Of a stretch of DNA of 64,000 bases, positions 45,417 to 54,563 are shown piece after piece; position 1 is the first letter of the stretch; the number at the start of each line of letters is the position of its first letter. This DNA is from Salegentibacter agarivorans (lineage in GTDB: Bacteria; Bacteroidota; Bacteroidia; Flavobacteriales; Flavobacteriaceae): positions 216,064-280,063 of the forward strand of contig NZ_FOOH01000002.1 of the NCBI RefSeq assembly GCF_900113135.1. Reading direction: 5' to 3'. The notes under the pieces are model-generated. The model did not search any database, was not told the DNA's origin, and saw only the letters and a program-made list of their open reading frames with translations. Made by a program: the position numbers and the translations under genes.

Positions 45417-48392
45417 TTAATCCATTCTTTTTAAAACCAGGATATTATTTTGTCGATAAATAATCTCAAAATTTAAATCGATAAGCCACCGGTTCTCGTA
45501 TTCTGAAGTTAAAATAATCACTTGTTTAGCGTTCCGGGAAATATTTTCTTTTAATACCGAAGCGATTTCTTCTGAAGGTTTTTCACTAATTAGATAAACT
45601 GGATATTCCTTTAAATCTTCTGGCCAGGATTTGCGAAAAGTAATATTCTCAGCATTACTTTGAGCAGTGTTTTTGGAAATTTTTCTATTTTCTTTATTTA
45701 TATCTAAAACAAAGAATTTATTTTCAGGATTTTTCAGACTTAAAAATACAGGGAGAATCCCGTAAGAGGAATTCAACATAAAAATTTTCTCCTTCGAATC
45801 TATAAATTCGGAAACTTTTAAAAATCGTTCGCGATTTTGGGTAAATTCCTTTTTAGCAAATGGATACACAGATTTATACCTGTAATTTCCCAAAACAGCA
45901 TTTTTTAAGTAAAGTTGCTCTTTATTCCCTGATTTTTTAAACAGAGCATAGAAGCTAAAAGGAGCTTTCTGCACCAATTTTCTTCGGAAAAATAAAAGAT
46001 CGAATAATTTTGTTTGAATTACAAAAGCCACCAAAACCGCGGTTAGAACTCCAATTACAGAAACCACAGAAACCGATTGGAGAGCCGGATGTTTGGCTAA
46101 AACCAGAGCACCTATGCCCAGTAAAGTAGTAATTACCGAAAGCAAAATGGAAGCCTGGTAAGTTTTTAAAGCAGGTTTCCCTGTCTCGTATTCCTTTAAG
46201 CAGGCGTTGGTGATAAAAATACTGTAATCCAGCCCTAGCCCGAAAATAAATGTTGAAATTATAATATTTAGAATGTTGAATTCTATGCCTAAAACGGCCA
46301 TTATCCCTAAAGCGATGATCCAAGTTATAGCAATGGGCAATAAAGTAAGTAAACTAAGCAACAAATTCCTGTAAAAAACGAGTAAAACAATAAAAACAGC
46401 AATTAGAGAGAATAAAATAAGTTGGTTAAATTCGCTCTTTAAATCCCCAAGGAAATCCTCGTTCATTTGCTTTCGGTCTATAGCAATAATGCCCTCTTTT
46501 TCTTCCAGTTCCTGTAATATTTCAGGATTATTTTCTTCAAAACTTAGCGTACTGGTCACCGTGGAAAAACCCGGATTATTATTTATAAAATCATCTAAAT
46601 AAAGAGTAGAAACATCACGGTAATCGTCCAGGAATATACCGTCAAAGTCTTTATTCAATTGCTCGTAAAATCGGTTAAAACTTTCTGCTTTAAAACCAAG
46701 TTCAGCAGATTCATTTAAAAGAGTATTTTTTAGGTTTTCCTTTTTAGAATCTGTCCAAAACTCTTCCCAGTACTCTATTCTTTCTGTTTGTTTATCGGTA
46801 GAAAGGACTACCCCGCCAATACTGCTAAAACTCTTAATATCACCTGTTTTTTCCAGGTTTTTAAGTTCCCGGTAAAGCTCGTTATTTCTGGAAAGAGCCT
46901 CCTCTATATCGTTCCCATAGGAAACCAAATAAGTGATATTAGCAGCTTCATCTGCAATCTGCTTAATTTTTTCTTCAGTTTGCTGTATGTCTTCCGGCTC
47001 AAAATTAAGTTGGGAAATATCTTCATTAAACTCAACTTTGCTGAAGAAAAATAATCCGCAGAGAAATAGCAAGAGTACAAATCCGACTAAAAATTTATTT
47101 TTATAGAATCGCTGAGATGCGAGCTTATCTATCCAGTTGTTTTTAACTTTCTGCTTGTTTTTAGGCGGCTTATAAAACTGCGGAATAAGAATTAAAGAAA
47201 ATACTGAAGCCGTGATTACACTCACAGCAGCAAAGATCCCCAAATCATTCAAAGCTTCACTTTCCAGGAAAAGCAAACACAAAAATGCGATAGCAGTAGT
47301 AAAGCTGCTCATTAAAATAGGTTTGCTCACTTCTTTATATAGAATTCTTACATCGGCATTATTTCTAAAATGGGTGAGTATATGCAACGCATAATCGAGG
47401 CTTATTCCCAATAAAATCGCACCTATTCCTAAAGAAATTGCTGAAACACTTCCTTTGACAAAATATAGCAAAGTAATTGCCGAAAAAGCGCCCAATAGAC
47501 TGGGAAGAAAAAGCAATAATGGTACGTAAAATCTTCGGTAAAATAGGATTAGGAGGATTAGTAAAATAGAAAAAGCAATACTAAGCGTAAGCTGAATATC
47601 GCTTTTTATTTGTTTTGCATTAGCAATGGCGTACAGAACTCCTCCAAAATATTCAGCTTTTACTTCTGAATTCCCATTTAATTCAGAAATAATTTTGTCT
47701 AATCTCTCAATAAAAACCTGATTATTTTTAGTTTCAGAAGCCGGATATGTAGGTGTGATAAAGAGTAACAAATGCTTTTCATCTTTGGTCACCAGGTAAT
47801 TATTGTAAATCTTAAAATTGTCGTCTACCTGTAGTTCCTGTAATTTCTCTAATCCCAGGTGGGTTAAAGAAAGTGGATCTTTAAAGAGAAATTGCTTTGT
47901 TATAAATCCGGTTGGGGAAATTAAGTCTCTGTAAGAGCTTTTCAATCTTTCCTGAATGCTGTCTTCCCGTAGTCGGGCATTTATTTCTTCATAATCCTCT
48001 GAATTAAGAAATAATGGTAGATTTTGATAAACAAAATCATAAACTTCCAAAATCCCTTCTTCCGGGATTTTTCCCTGTATTTTGGTAATATATTCCGGGA
48101 GTTTTTTATCTAAAGAATCTGTGAGTTTATTGGCATAAGCAGTAAGTTCTTCCGGATTTTTATCTTCTGAAGAAATCGTAATAATAAGTTTATCTGAAAA
48201 CTCGGTATTATCCAAAATCTTGCGTAAAGCATCCTGCTTTTCCCCTGAAGGAATTAGTTTGGTGATATCTTCTTCCAGTTGGATTTTAAAAGAGAAATAT
48301 CCGCCGGCAAGCACAAAGAGAAGCAGTAACAAAAAACCAACAGCCTTTTGTCTTCTAAAAAAATAATAAAGCTTTAGGAAAAAATTGTGCAT
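45417..48392 (-). CDS. MMPL-family exporter with degenerate methyltransferase-like tail
   Basis: Residues 1-820 form an RND/MMPL transporter: two sets of membrane helices, SSD-like, and extracellular loops at about 40-220 and 440-610. Relatives in flexirubin clusters are trifunctional, carrying an added lysophospholipid acyltransferase and a SAM methyltransferase. Here the acyltransferase is missing. The tail (about 823-991, starting YLKNAVLGNYRYKS) aligns by eye with the methyltransferase, but its glycine-rich SAM loop reads NSSYGIL instead of a GxGxG form. Export of the pigment or its lipid carrier is inferred. Confidence 0.82.
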   Translation of the reverse strand: MHNFFLKLYYFFRRQKAVGFLLLLLFVLAGGYFSFKIQLEEDITKLIPSGEKQDALRKILDNTEFSDKLIITISSEDKNPEELTAYANKLTDSLDKKLPEYITKIQGKIPEEGILEVYDFVYQNLPLFLNSEDYEEINARLREDSIQERLKSSYRDLISPTGFITKQFLFKDPLSLTHLGLEKLQELQVDDNFKIYNNYLVTKDEKHLLLFITPTYPASETKNNQVFIERLDKIISELNGNSEVKAEYFGGVLYAIANAKQIKSDIQLTLSIAFSILLILLILFYRRFYVPLLLFLPSLLGAFSAITLLYFVKGSVSAISLGIGAILLGISLDYALHILTHFRNNADVRILYKEVSKPILMSSFTTAIAFLCLLFLESEALNDLGIFAAVSVITASVFSLILIPQFYKPPKNKQKVKNNWIDKLASQRFYKNKFLVGFVLLLFLCGLFFFSKVEFNEDISQLNFEPEDIQQTEEKIKQIADEAANITYLVSYGNDIEEALSRNNELYRELKNLEKTGDIKSFSSIGGVVLSTDKQTERIEYWEEFWTDSKKENLKNTLLNESAELGFKAESFNRFYEQLNKDFDGIFLDDYRDVSTLYLDDFINNNPGFSTVTSTLSFEENNPEILQELEEKEGIIAIDRKQMNEDFLGDLKSEFNQLILFSLIAVFIVLLVFYRNLLLSLLTLLPIAITWIIALGIMAVLGIEFNILNIIISTFIFGLGLDYSIFITNACLKEYETGKPALKTYQASILLSVITTLLGIGALVLAKHPALQSVSVVSVIGVLTAVLVAFVIQTKLFDLLFFRRKLVQKAPFSFYALFKKSGNKEQLYLKNAVLGNYRYKSVYPFAKKEFTQNRERFLKVSEFIDSKEKIFMLNSSYGILPVFLSLKNPENKFFVLDINKENRKISKNTAQSNAENITFRKSWPEDLKEYPVYLISEKPSEEIASVLKENISRNAKQVIILTSEYENRWLIDLNFEIIYRQNNILVLKRMD

Positions 48393-49592
48393 TTAAGGTT
48401 TTACCACCTGTTTTTGGTTTCTTACCGAAAATAAGAAATAAAACACAATCCAAAGCAGTACAGCGGCAATTCCTGCCAGTGCAAAACTACCAATTATATA
48501 CTGCCATAATCCAAGGAAAATATCGGCAGTAGAATCAAAATCTTCCGGTCTTAATTCCCAGGCAAATCCGCGGCCAGTTAATAAAGATCCTGCCTGGTAA
48601 CTCGCATAAATTATAAAAGGAATAAGCGGAGGAATACTAATATTGCTGAATAGAAATGCTACAACTTTATTGAGCTTAAACATTGCAGCTAAACTAAAAA
48701 CAAGCAAAGTATGTAAGCCCCAGAACGGTAAAATTCCCACAAATACACCCAGGGCAATCGCTGCAGCTTTTTTATGCGCAGGTTCCTGACTTTTAATTAT
48801 ATTTTCTTTCCAAAAACGCTTAAAGCCTTTCTTTCTAAAATCCTGGTAAGTATCGCGGGGGTGGATATAGAAAAAACTCACCAAAACAAACCATATATAC
48901 AGTAATGTTATCCTAGTAATATCCCAAAAAGGCCGGAAGTGTGTTACGCGGTTTTCTTCATAAAAAACCTTAATAGGCACGTTTCTTACCTTCACTTTAC
49001 GCCAGGCGGCCTTTACTATAATCTCAATCTCCAGTTCAAACTTACTGGTATACAGCTTAATTTGGTTTATTACCCTTAAAGGATAAAGTCGGTAGCCACT
49101 TTGTGTATCGGTTAATTGAGTACCGGTTACCACTAAAAACCAGAAGTTAGAAAATTTATTTCCGGTGGTACTTTTTCCGGGAATTCCATCCTGTCCCATA
49201 TTGCGATCTCCAACCAGTAAAATTTCAGAATCGGGACTTTTTTCCTCTAAATGACTTAAAAAAACATCCAGATCGTCAGGATAATGCTGCCCGTCTGAAT
49301 CTATGGTTATTGCATATTCGTAACCAACTTTTTCCGCAATTTTAAATCCGTGTTTTAAAGCTTCTCCCTTCCCCCTGTTTTCTTCAAAATGATGCACATT
49401 TATTTGAGAAAATTCTTTCAGAATTTCTTCCGTAGCATCGGTAGAACCATCATTTACTACCAAAAGATTAGAGGTATACAACAATAGATCCTGTAAAACG
49501 CTGGCCAGGCTTTTTTCATTGTTGTATGTAGGAATTAGGATACAACAATTTAAAGCTTCAAATCTGGACTGGTGTATGGGTTCTTGGTTCAA
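48393..49592 (-). CDS. GT2 glycosyltransferase fused to DUF2062
   Basis: Residues about 12-240 form a GT2-type glycosyltransferase (CILIPTYNNEKSLASVLQ, DXD-like DSDGQHYPDDL). The C-terminal 150 residues match DUF2062 with three or four membrane helices (ALGVFVGILPFWGLHTLLVFSLAAMF). Such proteins transfer sugars from polyprenol or nucleotide donors at the inner membrane. In the cluster it could glycosylate the polyene. It is directly downstream of a dehydratase gene and abuts the MMPL gene. Confidence 0.85.
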   Translation of the reverse strand: MNQEPIHQSRFEALNCCILIPTYNNEKSLASVLQDLLLYTSNLLVVNDGSTDATEEILKEFSQINVHHFEENRGKGEALKHGFKIAEKVGYEYAITIDSDGQHYPDDLDVFLSHLEEKSPDSEILLVGDRNMGQDGIPGKSTTGNKFSNFWFLVVTGTQLTDTQSGYRLYPLRVINQIKLYTSKFELEIEIIVKAAWRKVKVRNVPIKVFYEENRVTHFRPFWDITRITLLYIWFVLVSFFYIHPRDTYQDFRKKGFKRFWKENIIKSQEPAHKKAAAIALGVFVGILPFWGLHTLLVFSLAAMFKLNKVVAFLFSNISIPPLIPFIIYASYQAGSLLTGRGFAWELRPEDFDSTADIFLGLWQYIIGSFALAGIAAVLLWIVFYFLFSVRNQKQVVKP

Positions 49593-49652
49593 ATTAAAAT
49601 GGCTTTAATTGCAAAAGTAAAATTAAAAAGTAAAGCACAAACTTCTAAAAGC

Positions 49653-50024
49653 TTAAGATTCAACTTTTTTATAAAGAGAGTTGATTTTCAAAGAAATACC
49701 TTCAGAATTCTTAGCTATACCTTTAAGTTTTATTTCCTGATTCTCTTCTGTAATTTCTGTTTCAAGGTTTAAAACCGCATCGGTATTTGGATCTACCACG
49801 GCCATAAATTTTACGTTATTACCTTTTTTAAACTGAAGTTTACATCCACACCTTCGCTCTGCTTCTTCTTTGAATAAATTCATTAAAATAACACCCGGAG
49901 TTACCGGCCTACCTGGAAAATGGCCCTCGTAAATCTCGTGATCTTTATTAATTTTTATCTGGGTAAGCTGCTTCCCGTTTTCTTCGGAAGAATTTAAAAC
50001 TGAATAAAAATTCTTTAATAACAT
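49653..50024 (-). CDS. FabZ-like hot-dog protein, active-site Glu missing
   Basis: This 123-residue FabA/FabZ-type protein has the conserved helix-loop GHFPGRPVTPGV, with His35 in place. The second catalytic residue, usually Glu or Asp 14 positions on, is Asn49 (VILMNLF). In FabZ that residue drives dehydration of 3-hydroxyacyl-ACP, so this copy may be impaired or have a different chemistry. It lies 60 bp upstream of the glycosyltransferase gene in the aryl-polyene cluster, where a second hot-dog dehydratase (56127) is present. Confidence 0.82.
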   Translation of the reverse strand: MLLKNFYSVLNSSEENGKQLTQIKINKDHEIYEGHFPGRPVTPGVILMNLFKEEAERRCGCKLQFKKGNNVKFMAVVDPNTDAVLNLETEITEENQEIKLKGIAKNSEGISLKINSLYKKVES

Positions 50025-50094
50025 GTATTGGCTGGTATTGTTGTCTTACTAAATTACACAGAAAAATTCAGGTATTTTACCTTTCATAAACATT

Positions 50095-50715
50095 TTATGG
50101 TTCAAAAAGGCTAGCAGGTATTTCGCGGTTAATTTTAATATTACTAAACTCAATAGTCGTCATATCTCCTGCTTCTTCCCGCAAATCAACTTTTTCAACG
50201 ATATTTTTTTCATTAAAGGATAAGTGGATTTCAGCAAACATTGCTTTTAAGTTTTTATCCTTCGGAATTATTAAAGCAGCAATCAAATTGTTTTCGCGAC
50301 TATAGGAAATATCAAAATTCTCATTATCCTGAAGCAATTTCCCGTTAACACTTCCTGTAATAAGTTTGGCAATTTTATCAAAAAGCTTGTTAGAGCCGGT
50401 GTTTCTCACGCTTTTATCACCTGCGTCATTTATATGAAGTTCACCTTCTACAAAAAGAATTACATAATCTTGTGGCTCTGCGTATTCCCATTTTAATTTT
50501 TCAGGGTTTTGATAATAAAGTTTGCCGCGGCTCACAGATTCTTCTGTGATCATTTCAATCTTTTTGGTTTGTATAAAGTCGGCTTCCAGAGTGGTGAGCT
50601 CGTTAGCTTTAGTCATCATTTCCTCCTGAAATTGAGATATTTCATCTTTAGAAAGCTCCTCCTGTGCCGCTAAATTCAGACTTAGAAATAAAATTAGAAT
50701 ATTAAGAATACGCAT
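50095..50715 (-). CDS. LolA-like outer-membrane carrier protein
   Basis: A signal peptide (residues 1-18) precedes a LolA/LolB-like half-barrel (ANELTTLEADFIQTKKIEMITEESVSRGKLYYQNPEKLKWEY). LolA proteins carry lipidated cargo through the periplasm. Aryl-polyene clusters carry a dedicated LolA-type gene, and this one presumably serves the pigment. The start overlaps the end of the deacetylase gene by 14 bp. It is followed after 70 bp by the FabZ-like gene. Confidence 0.85.
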   Translation of the reverse strand: MRILNILILFLSLNLAAQEELSKDEISQFQEEMMTKANELTTLEADFIQTKKIEMITEESVSRGKLYYQNPEKLKWEYAEPQDYVILFVEGELHINDAGDKSVRNTGSNKLFDKIAKLITGSVNGKLLQDNENFDISYSRENNLIAALIIPKDKNLKAMFAEIHLSFNEKNIVEKVDLREEAGDMTTIEFSNIKINREIPASLFEP

Positions 50716-51472
50716 TGATTTCCAATAATTTATCAGGTCTTACAACCTCATATTGATTATTTTTCAAAAATAGCAACAACTGTTCCAGTATATTGACGGT
50801 TTTAGCATTATTATCGTGCAAAAGGATTACCGCTCCCGGTTTAAGCCTTTTTTTAATTCTATTCAGAATAATTTCTTCTGAAGAAAGTACCGCATCAAAA
50901 GACCTAATGCTCCAGCCTATAGATTGCATTCCTGTTTTTTGAAGAGCTTTTTGCGTTTTGGGACTTACAATTCCGAAAGGCGATCTAAAAAGATTCATTT
51001 TTATCCCGGCGGTTTCTTCGGCAATTCTATTACATTCTTCTATTTCACGCACCAGGGTAGAAACGGGTAAAGCTCCCATTTTACGGGTATGACTATATGT
51101 ATGATTGCCAACCAAATGATTTTCTTCAATAATTTTTCTGAAAATTTCAGGTTGTGCTTCTATATGCTTTCCAATACAGAAAAACCCGGCTTTTACCTCA
51201 TATTTCTTTAAAACCTTTAGAATTTCCAGTGTATTTTCCACCGGGCCATCATCAAAAGTTATCGCTACTTGTTTATTTATAATATTTCGATTTTCACTAA
51301 TAGAGTTTACAAAGAAATTGAACCTAACATTCGTTGAGACGGTAAGTAAAAAAAGCAGGTAGAGAATAATAAAAGTTAAGACATACCAAAATGAGGTGAG
51401 ACCGAAGAAAGTCAGTACCAAAGCTCCGCAAAGCAGAAAGATAATAACCGTATTTATAATTTTAAACCGCAC
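50702..51472 (-). CDS. NodB-type polysaccharide deacetylase
   Basis: Two N-terminal helices (residues 8-45) anchor a NodB domain with AITFDDGPVENT (metal Asp), HTYSHTRKMG (zinc His pair), FRSPFGIVSP and ILLHDNN. These deacetylate GlcNAc-containing polymers, using a metal; the target here is unknown. Its presence within an aryl-polyene cluster suggests that the sugar added by the nearby glycosyltransferase is trimmed, which is inference. It overlaps genes on both sides. Confidence 0.86.
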   Translation of the reverse strand: MRFKIINTVIIFLLCGALVLTFFGLTSFWYVLTFIILYLLFLLTVSTNVRFNFFVNSISENRNIINKQVAITFDDGPVENTLEILKVLKKYEVKAGFFCIGKHIEAQPEIFRKIIEENHLVGNHTYSHTRKMGALPVSTLVREIEECNRIAEETAGIKMNLFRSPFGIVSPKTQKALQKTGMQSIGWSIRSFDAVLSSEEIILNRIKKRLKPGAVILLHDNNAKTVNILEQLLLFLKNNQYEVVRPDKLLEINAYS

Positions 51473-52526
51473 TAAGTAGCATTAAACTGTGATCCCTGCC
51501 AAGATACTGATTGTAAATAAGAATATGTTTCGGGATTTTACAATCAACATTGTTTAGCTTTAAAATTGCAGGAATCTTACTAGTTTTTAGAATTTTAGCA
51601 GCCACAAAAACTGCATATCCCGACGCCGTATCAAAGTCGCCCACAAGATGCTTATAAGCTAACTGAGGTTTATTTTTCAACAATTTTCTTTGAAGATTTT
51701 TATAAAAATAATCGTACCTATTATCTCCATTTTTTCCTAAAATAACTGCATCTATAGCTGTACTATTCAGGTTGTTTTTTGCCAGAAAATTTTCAATTTC
51801 ATTAATAATAGTTTCAGGTTTAATCACATTTTTTATAGAAACACTTTGAAATTCAGCATAAGTATTTTCCTTCTTTTCTTTAGAAAGGACAAAAAAATGT
51901 GCACCTTCTGAAGTAATCGTACCAGTAGAATCTTCCCTCAGTAGATCAAGATTTTTAATGGGATTCAGTTTTAACTGACCATCAAGTTTTTGAAATGAAG
52001 TGATTTTTTCTGAAATCTCATCTACTCCTCCAGCTAATATTGAACCAATTTCAGGATTTTCATTGAACTGCATTTGGGCATCCAGCAAAGCAGTTTCCAG
52101 GGAAACCGAATTTTGGGTGTAAGTCACATTATAATTTTTACATCCTAAATTTAAGGCTATTTGCCCCCCAATCGTGTTGTGGGTAGATTGGATAAAAGAA
52201 GTTGGAGTCAATAATTTCTCGTCCAAATCGAGCAGATTTTCCAGGAATTTCTCGGTATCCTGTTTGCAGCCTTCGCCTGTTCCGGTAATAATTGCACCGG
52301 GAACTTCAACTTTGGCTTCTTTTAAAGCAATTTTGGCTGAAGTAACTCCCATTTTTATGGCTTTAGACATTCGCCTTAAAGCCATAGGTTTTATAAATTC
52401 TTTATAATTTGGGGAAATTGCAGGAAAAATGTTCTCCCGATAAATAGTTGCAGATCCTCTGGAAAATAAATCTTCCTCCTGAGCAGAAATACTCCCAATC
52501 CCATTTATATAGATCTTATATCCCAT
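51462..52526 (-). CDS. Ketosynthase-like protein without catalytic Cys (CLF-like)
   Basis: The 354-residue protein has the thiolase-like ketosynthase fold but is short. The position of the active-site Cys is Asn139 (YTQNSVSLE against TACSSG), while the late His is kept (KHLVGDFDTASG). Such partners (chain-length-factor-like) pair with an active ketosynthase and set chain length. It overlaps both neighbours: the deacetylase by 11 bp and the active ketosynthase by 11 bp, supporting translation coupling and a heterodimer. Confidence 0.82.
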   Translation of the reverse strand: MGYKIYINGIGSISAQEEDLFSRGSATIYRENIFPAISPNYKEFIKPMALRRMSKAIKMGVTSAKIALKEAKVEVPGAIITGTGEGCKQDTEKFLENLLDLDEKLLTPTSFIQSTHNTIGGQIALNLGCKNYNVTYTQNSVSLETALLDAQMQFNENPEIGSILAGGVDEISEKITSFQKLDGQLKLNPIKNLDLLREDSTGTITSEGAHFFVLSKEKKENTYAEFQSVSIKNVIKPETIINEIENFLAKNNLNSTAIDAVILGKNGDNRYDYFYKNLQRKLLKNKPQLAYKHLVGDFDTASGYAVFVAAKILKTSKIPAILKLNNVDCKIPKHILIYNQYLGRDHSLMLLSAV

Positions 52527-53706
52527 TTTTACTAAAAATTAAAGAAGTACAATTTCCCCCGAAGCCAAAAGAGTTTGATAACACGTAATCTATAGGTTTT
52601 TCCTTCAAATTAGTCACCGGTATAAACCCAGGATTTAGCATTGGATTAGAAAAATTAAGGTTTGGAAATACCTGTTCATTTTGAATTGCTAACAAGCTAT
52701 AAACCGCTTCCAAAGCTCCCGATGCTGCTAAAGTATGCCCGGTAAAAGCTTTTGTTGAACTAAAATCTGGAAGTTTATTGCTAAAAATTCTCTCCAGAGC
52801 TGCACTTTCAGCCTTATCATTATTTTTGGTTGCGGTACCGTGGGCATTTATATAATTAATTTTTTCGACAGGAATTCCCGCAGTTTTTAAAGCTTTTTGC
52901 ATAGCTAAAAAAGCTCCTTCCCCATTTTCTGAAGACGCAGTTTGGTGAAATGCATCGTTAGCATTACCATATCCTGAAATTCGCCCTAAAACCGGTTTAC
53001 CATTAATTTCCTCTTCAGCTTCTAAAACTAAATAGGCAGCGCCTTCGCCTAAATTTAATCCTTTACGGTTTTCATCAAAAGGTTTGCATTGTTCATTAGA
53101 TAGAATCATTAAAGAGTTAAATCCGTTAAGTGTAAATTTTGTGAGACAGTCTGTTCCGCCAACAATTACCCGTTTCAGCTTTCCGGTTTTAATCATTCTA
53201 GCGCCCAGCATTATCGCATTAGCTCCAGAAGAACAGGCGGTACTTATTGTACTTACAAACCCGTTAACTTCAAAATACTCCGCGATCTTTTCCGTAGTAA
53301 AACCGGGATGCTGCGCACGAATAAATCGGTTATTATCAGTTTTCCCTTCTGAAAAATCTTTGAAATAGGTTTCAGTAGCATCCATTCCCCCAACGCTGGT
53401 GCCCGAAATAAAACCAGTATCTCCATCTAATTTAAGATTAGCCTGGAATATGGCTTCTTTCACGGCCAACGCTCCTAATAAAGCAGCCCGTGTATAACTA
53501 TGATTTTCCGGAAGGTTTAATTTTTTAGCAATGCTTTCGTTAGAAATTTTTATTTCCCCCACAGGCAAATGCTTATAAATTGTTTTTAGAACTTCAGGAG
53601 TAGAAATACCGTGCTTTCCTGAAATTAAAGAATTATAATTTGCCGCAGTGTTGTTGCCAATCGCAGAGATAATCCCCATTCCGGTAACGGCAACACTTTT
53701 ATTCAT
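52516..53706 (-). CDS. Beta-ketoacyl-ACP synthase (KAS II-type)
   Basis: This 396-residue condensing enzyme has an intact Cys-His-His triad: Cys158 (STACSSG), His289 (NAHGTAT) and His324 (FTGHTLAASG). It elongates acyl-ACP by malonyl-ACP condensation. In this cluster it and the CLF-like gene just downstream, with which it overlaps by 11 bp, likely form a heterodimer that builds the polyene chain. The acyl carrier protein gene is 3 bp upstream. Confidence 0.92.
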   Translation of the reverse strand: MNKSVAVTGMGIISAIGNNTAANYNSLISGKHGISTPEVLKTIYKHLPVGEIKISNESIAKKLNLPENHSYTRAALLGALAVKEAIFQANLKLDGDTGFISGTSVGGMDATETYFKDFSEGKTDNNRFIRAQHPGFTTEKIAEYFEVNGFVSTISTACSSGANAIMLGARMIKTGKLKRVIVGGTDCLTKFTLNGFNSLMILSNEQCKPFDENRKGLNLGEGAAYLVLEAEEEINGKPVLGRISGYGNANDAFHQTASSENGEGAFLAMQKALKTAGIPVEKINYINAHGTATKNNDKAESAALERIFSNKLPDFSSTKAFTGHTLAASGALEAVYSLLAIQNEQVFPNLNFSNPMLNPGFIPVTNLKEKPIDYVLSNSFGFGGNCTSLIFSKNGI

Positions 53707-53709
53707 AAA

Positions 53710-53967
53710 TTATTTAGTTCGGTTTTCTTCAATAAATTGAGCCATTTGGTTTATGGAGACAAAAATTTCTTTTCCCTGAGCTGGATCGGTGAGTTTTATC
53801 CCATAATCTTTTTCCAAAAGCACAATAAGCTCCAATGCATCTATAGAATCCAGGCCAAGACCATCGCCAAAAAGCGGTTCGTCGTTGCTTATATCGGCAG
53901 GTTCCATATCTTCCAGGTTAAGTTGCTCGATGATGCTTTCTTTAAGTTCGGTGTGTAGGTTTGTCAT
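53710..53967 (-). CDS. Acyl carrier protein
   Basis: This 85-residue carrier has the phosphopantetheine-site Ser in GLDSIDALEL, near residue 46. I choose the ATG at 53967 (MTNLHTELKESIIEQL). The longer open frame adds 31 residues that are not ACP-like and overlap the upstream gene. The chosen start still overlaps the end of that gene by 26 bp. It carries the growing polyene between the ketosynthases, FabG and the dehydratases of the same cluster. Confidence 0.92.
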   Translation of the reverse strand: MTNLHTELKESIIEQLNLEDMEPADISNDEPLFGDGLGLDSIDALELIVLLEKDYGIKLTDPAQGKEIFVSINQMAQFIEENRTK

Positions 53968-54562
53968 TTTCAGCGCAATATAATTTTTTGAGGCTTTCTT
54001 CAGAAAATGGAATGTTTTTTTCCTTTGAAACCAGGCACAAAAATACATCATATTCGCCATTTTGCAAGTCTAACCAACCACAAAGCACCCTGGAAGTTTT
54101 TTCTGAAGATAACAGGGATTCTGAATAATCTTTTAGCAGGCCGGCATTAAAATCTTCTGAAATAAAAAAGGCATTTTCACTTTGCAATTTATATTTAATG
54201 CTTATTTCGCCTAAAACTATATTTGGAAGTGTATAAACAAACAACGCAGGCGACGCAAAAGTTTTTGTGCTTTCCTGAAATTGCTTATCGGTTTCCAGGC
54301 TGGAAGCATTGTTTGAGATTACCAGGGCGGTATCTTTTGTGGGTTTATTTTTTCTGAAAATAATTTCTGAACCCAAAATTCCCAATTTTGACAGTCCGTC
54401 CATTTTGTGAAATTTAGGATACTTTATTTCTAAAAATTCATAGCATTCCTTTAGAAAAAGATTAAGTTCCTTTTCTGTAGATTCAAAAATCAATTTTCCT
54501 GAATTAAAAATTTCACCGTTTTTAATCTTTACCCAATCCTGTATGTAAAATTGATTTGACAT
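53942..54562 (-). CDS. Truncated ketosynthase-like protein (KAS N-domain only)
   Basis: A 206-residue protein similar to the N-terminal half of a ketosynthase. Segments IQDWVKIKNGEIFNSG, KLGILGSEIIF and SPALFVYTLPNIVLGEISIKY match beta-ketoacyl synthase N-domains. The Cys position reads ENAFF, and no second-half His motifs exist. Catalysis is therefore unlikely, and a structural partner role is inferred. Aryl-polyene clusters contain such short pieces. I start at 54562 (MSNQFYIQ) rather than at the longer frame because it leaves a 1-bp gap to the upstream gene. Confidence 0.72.
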   Translation of the reverse strand: MSNQFYIQDWVKIKNGEIFNSGKLIFESTEKELNLFLKECYEFLEIKYPKFHKMDGLSKLGILGSEIIFRKNKPTKDTALVISNNASSLETDKQFQESTKTFASPALFVYTLPNIVLGEISIKYKLQSENAFFISEDFNAGLLKDYSESLLSSEKTSRVLCGWLDLQNGEYDVFLCLVSKEKNIPFSEESLKKLYCAENDKPTHRT

Positions 54563-54563
54563 T

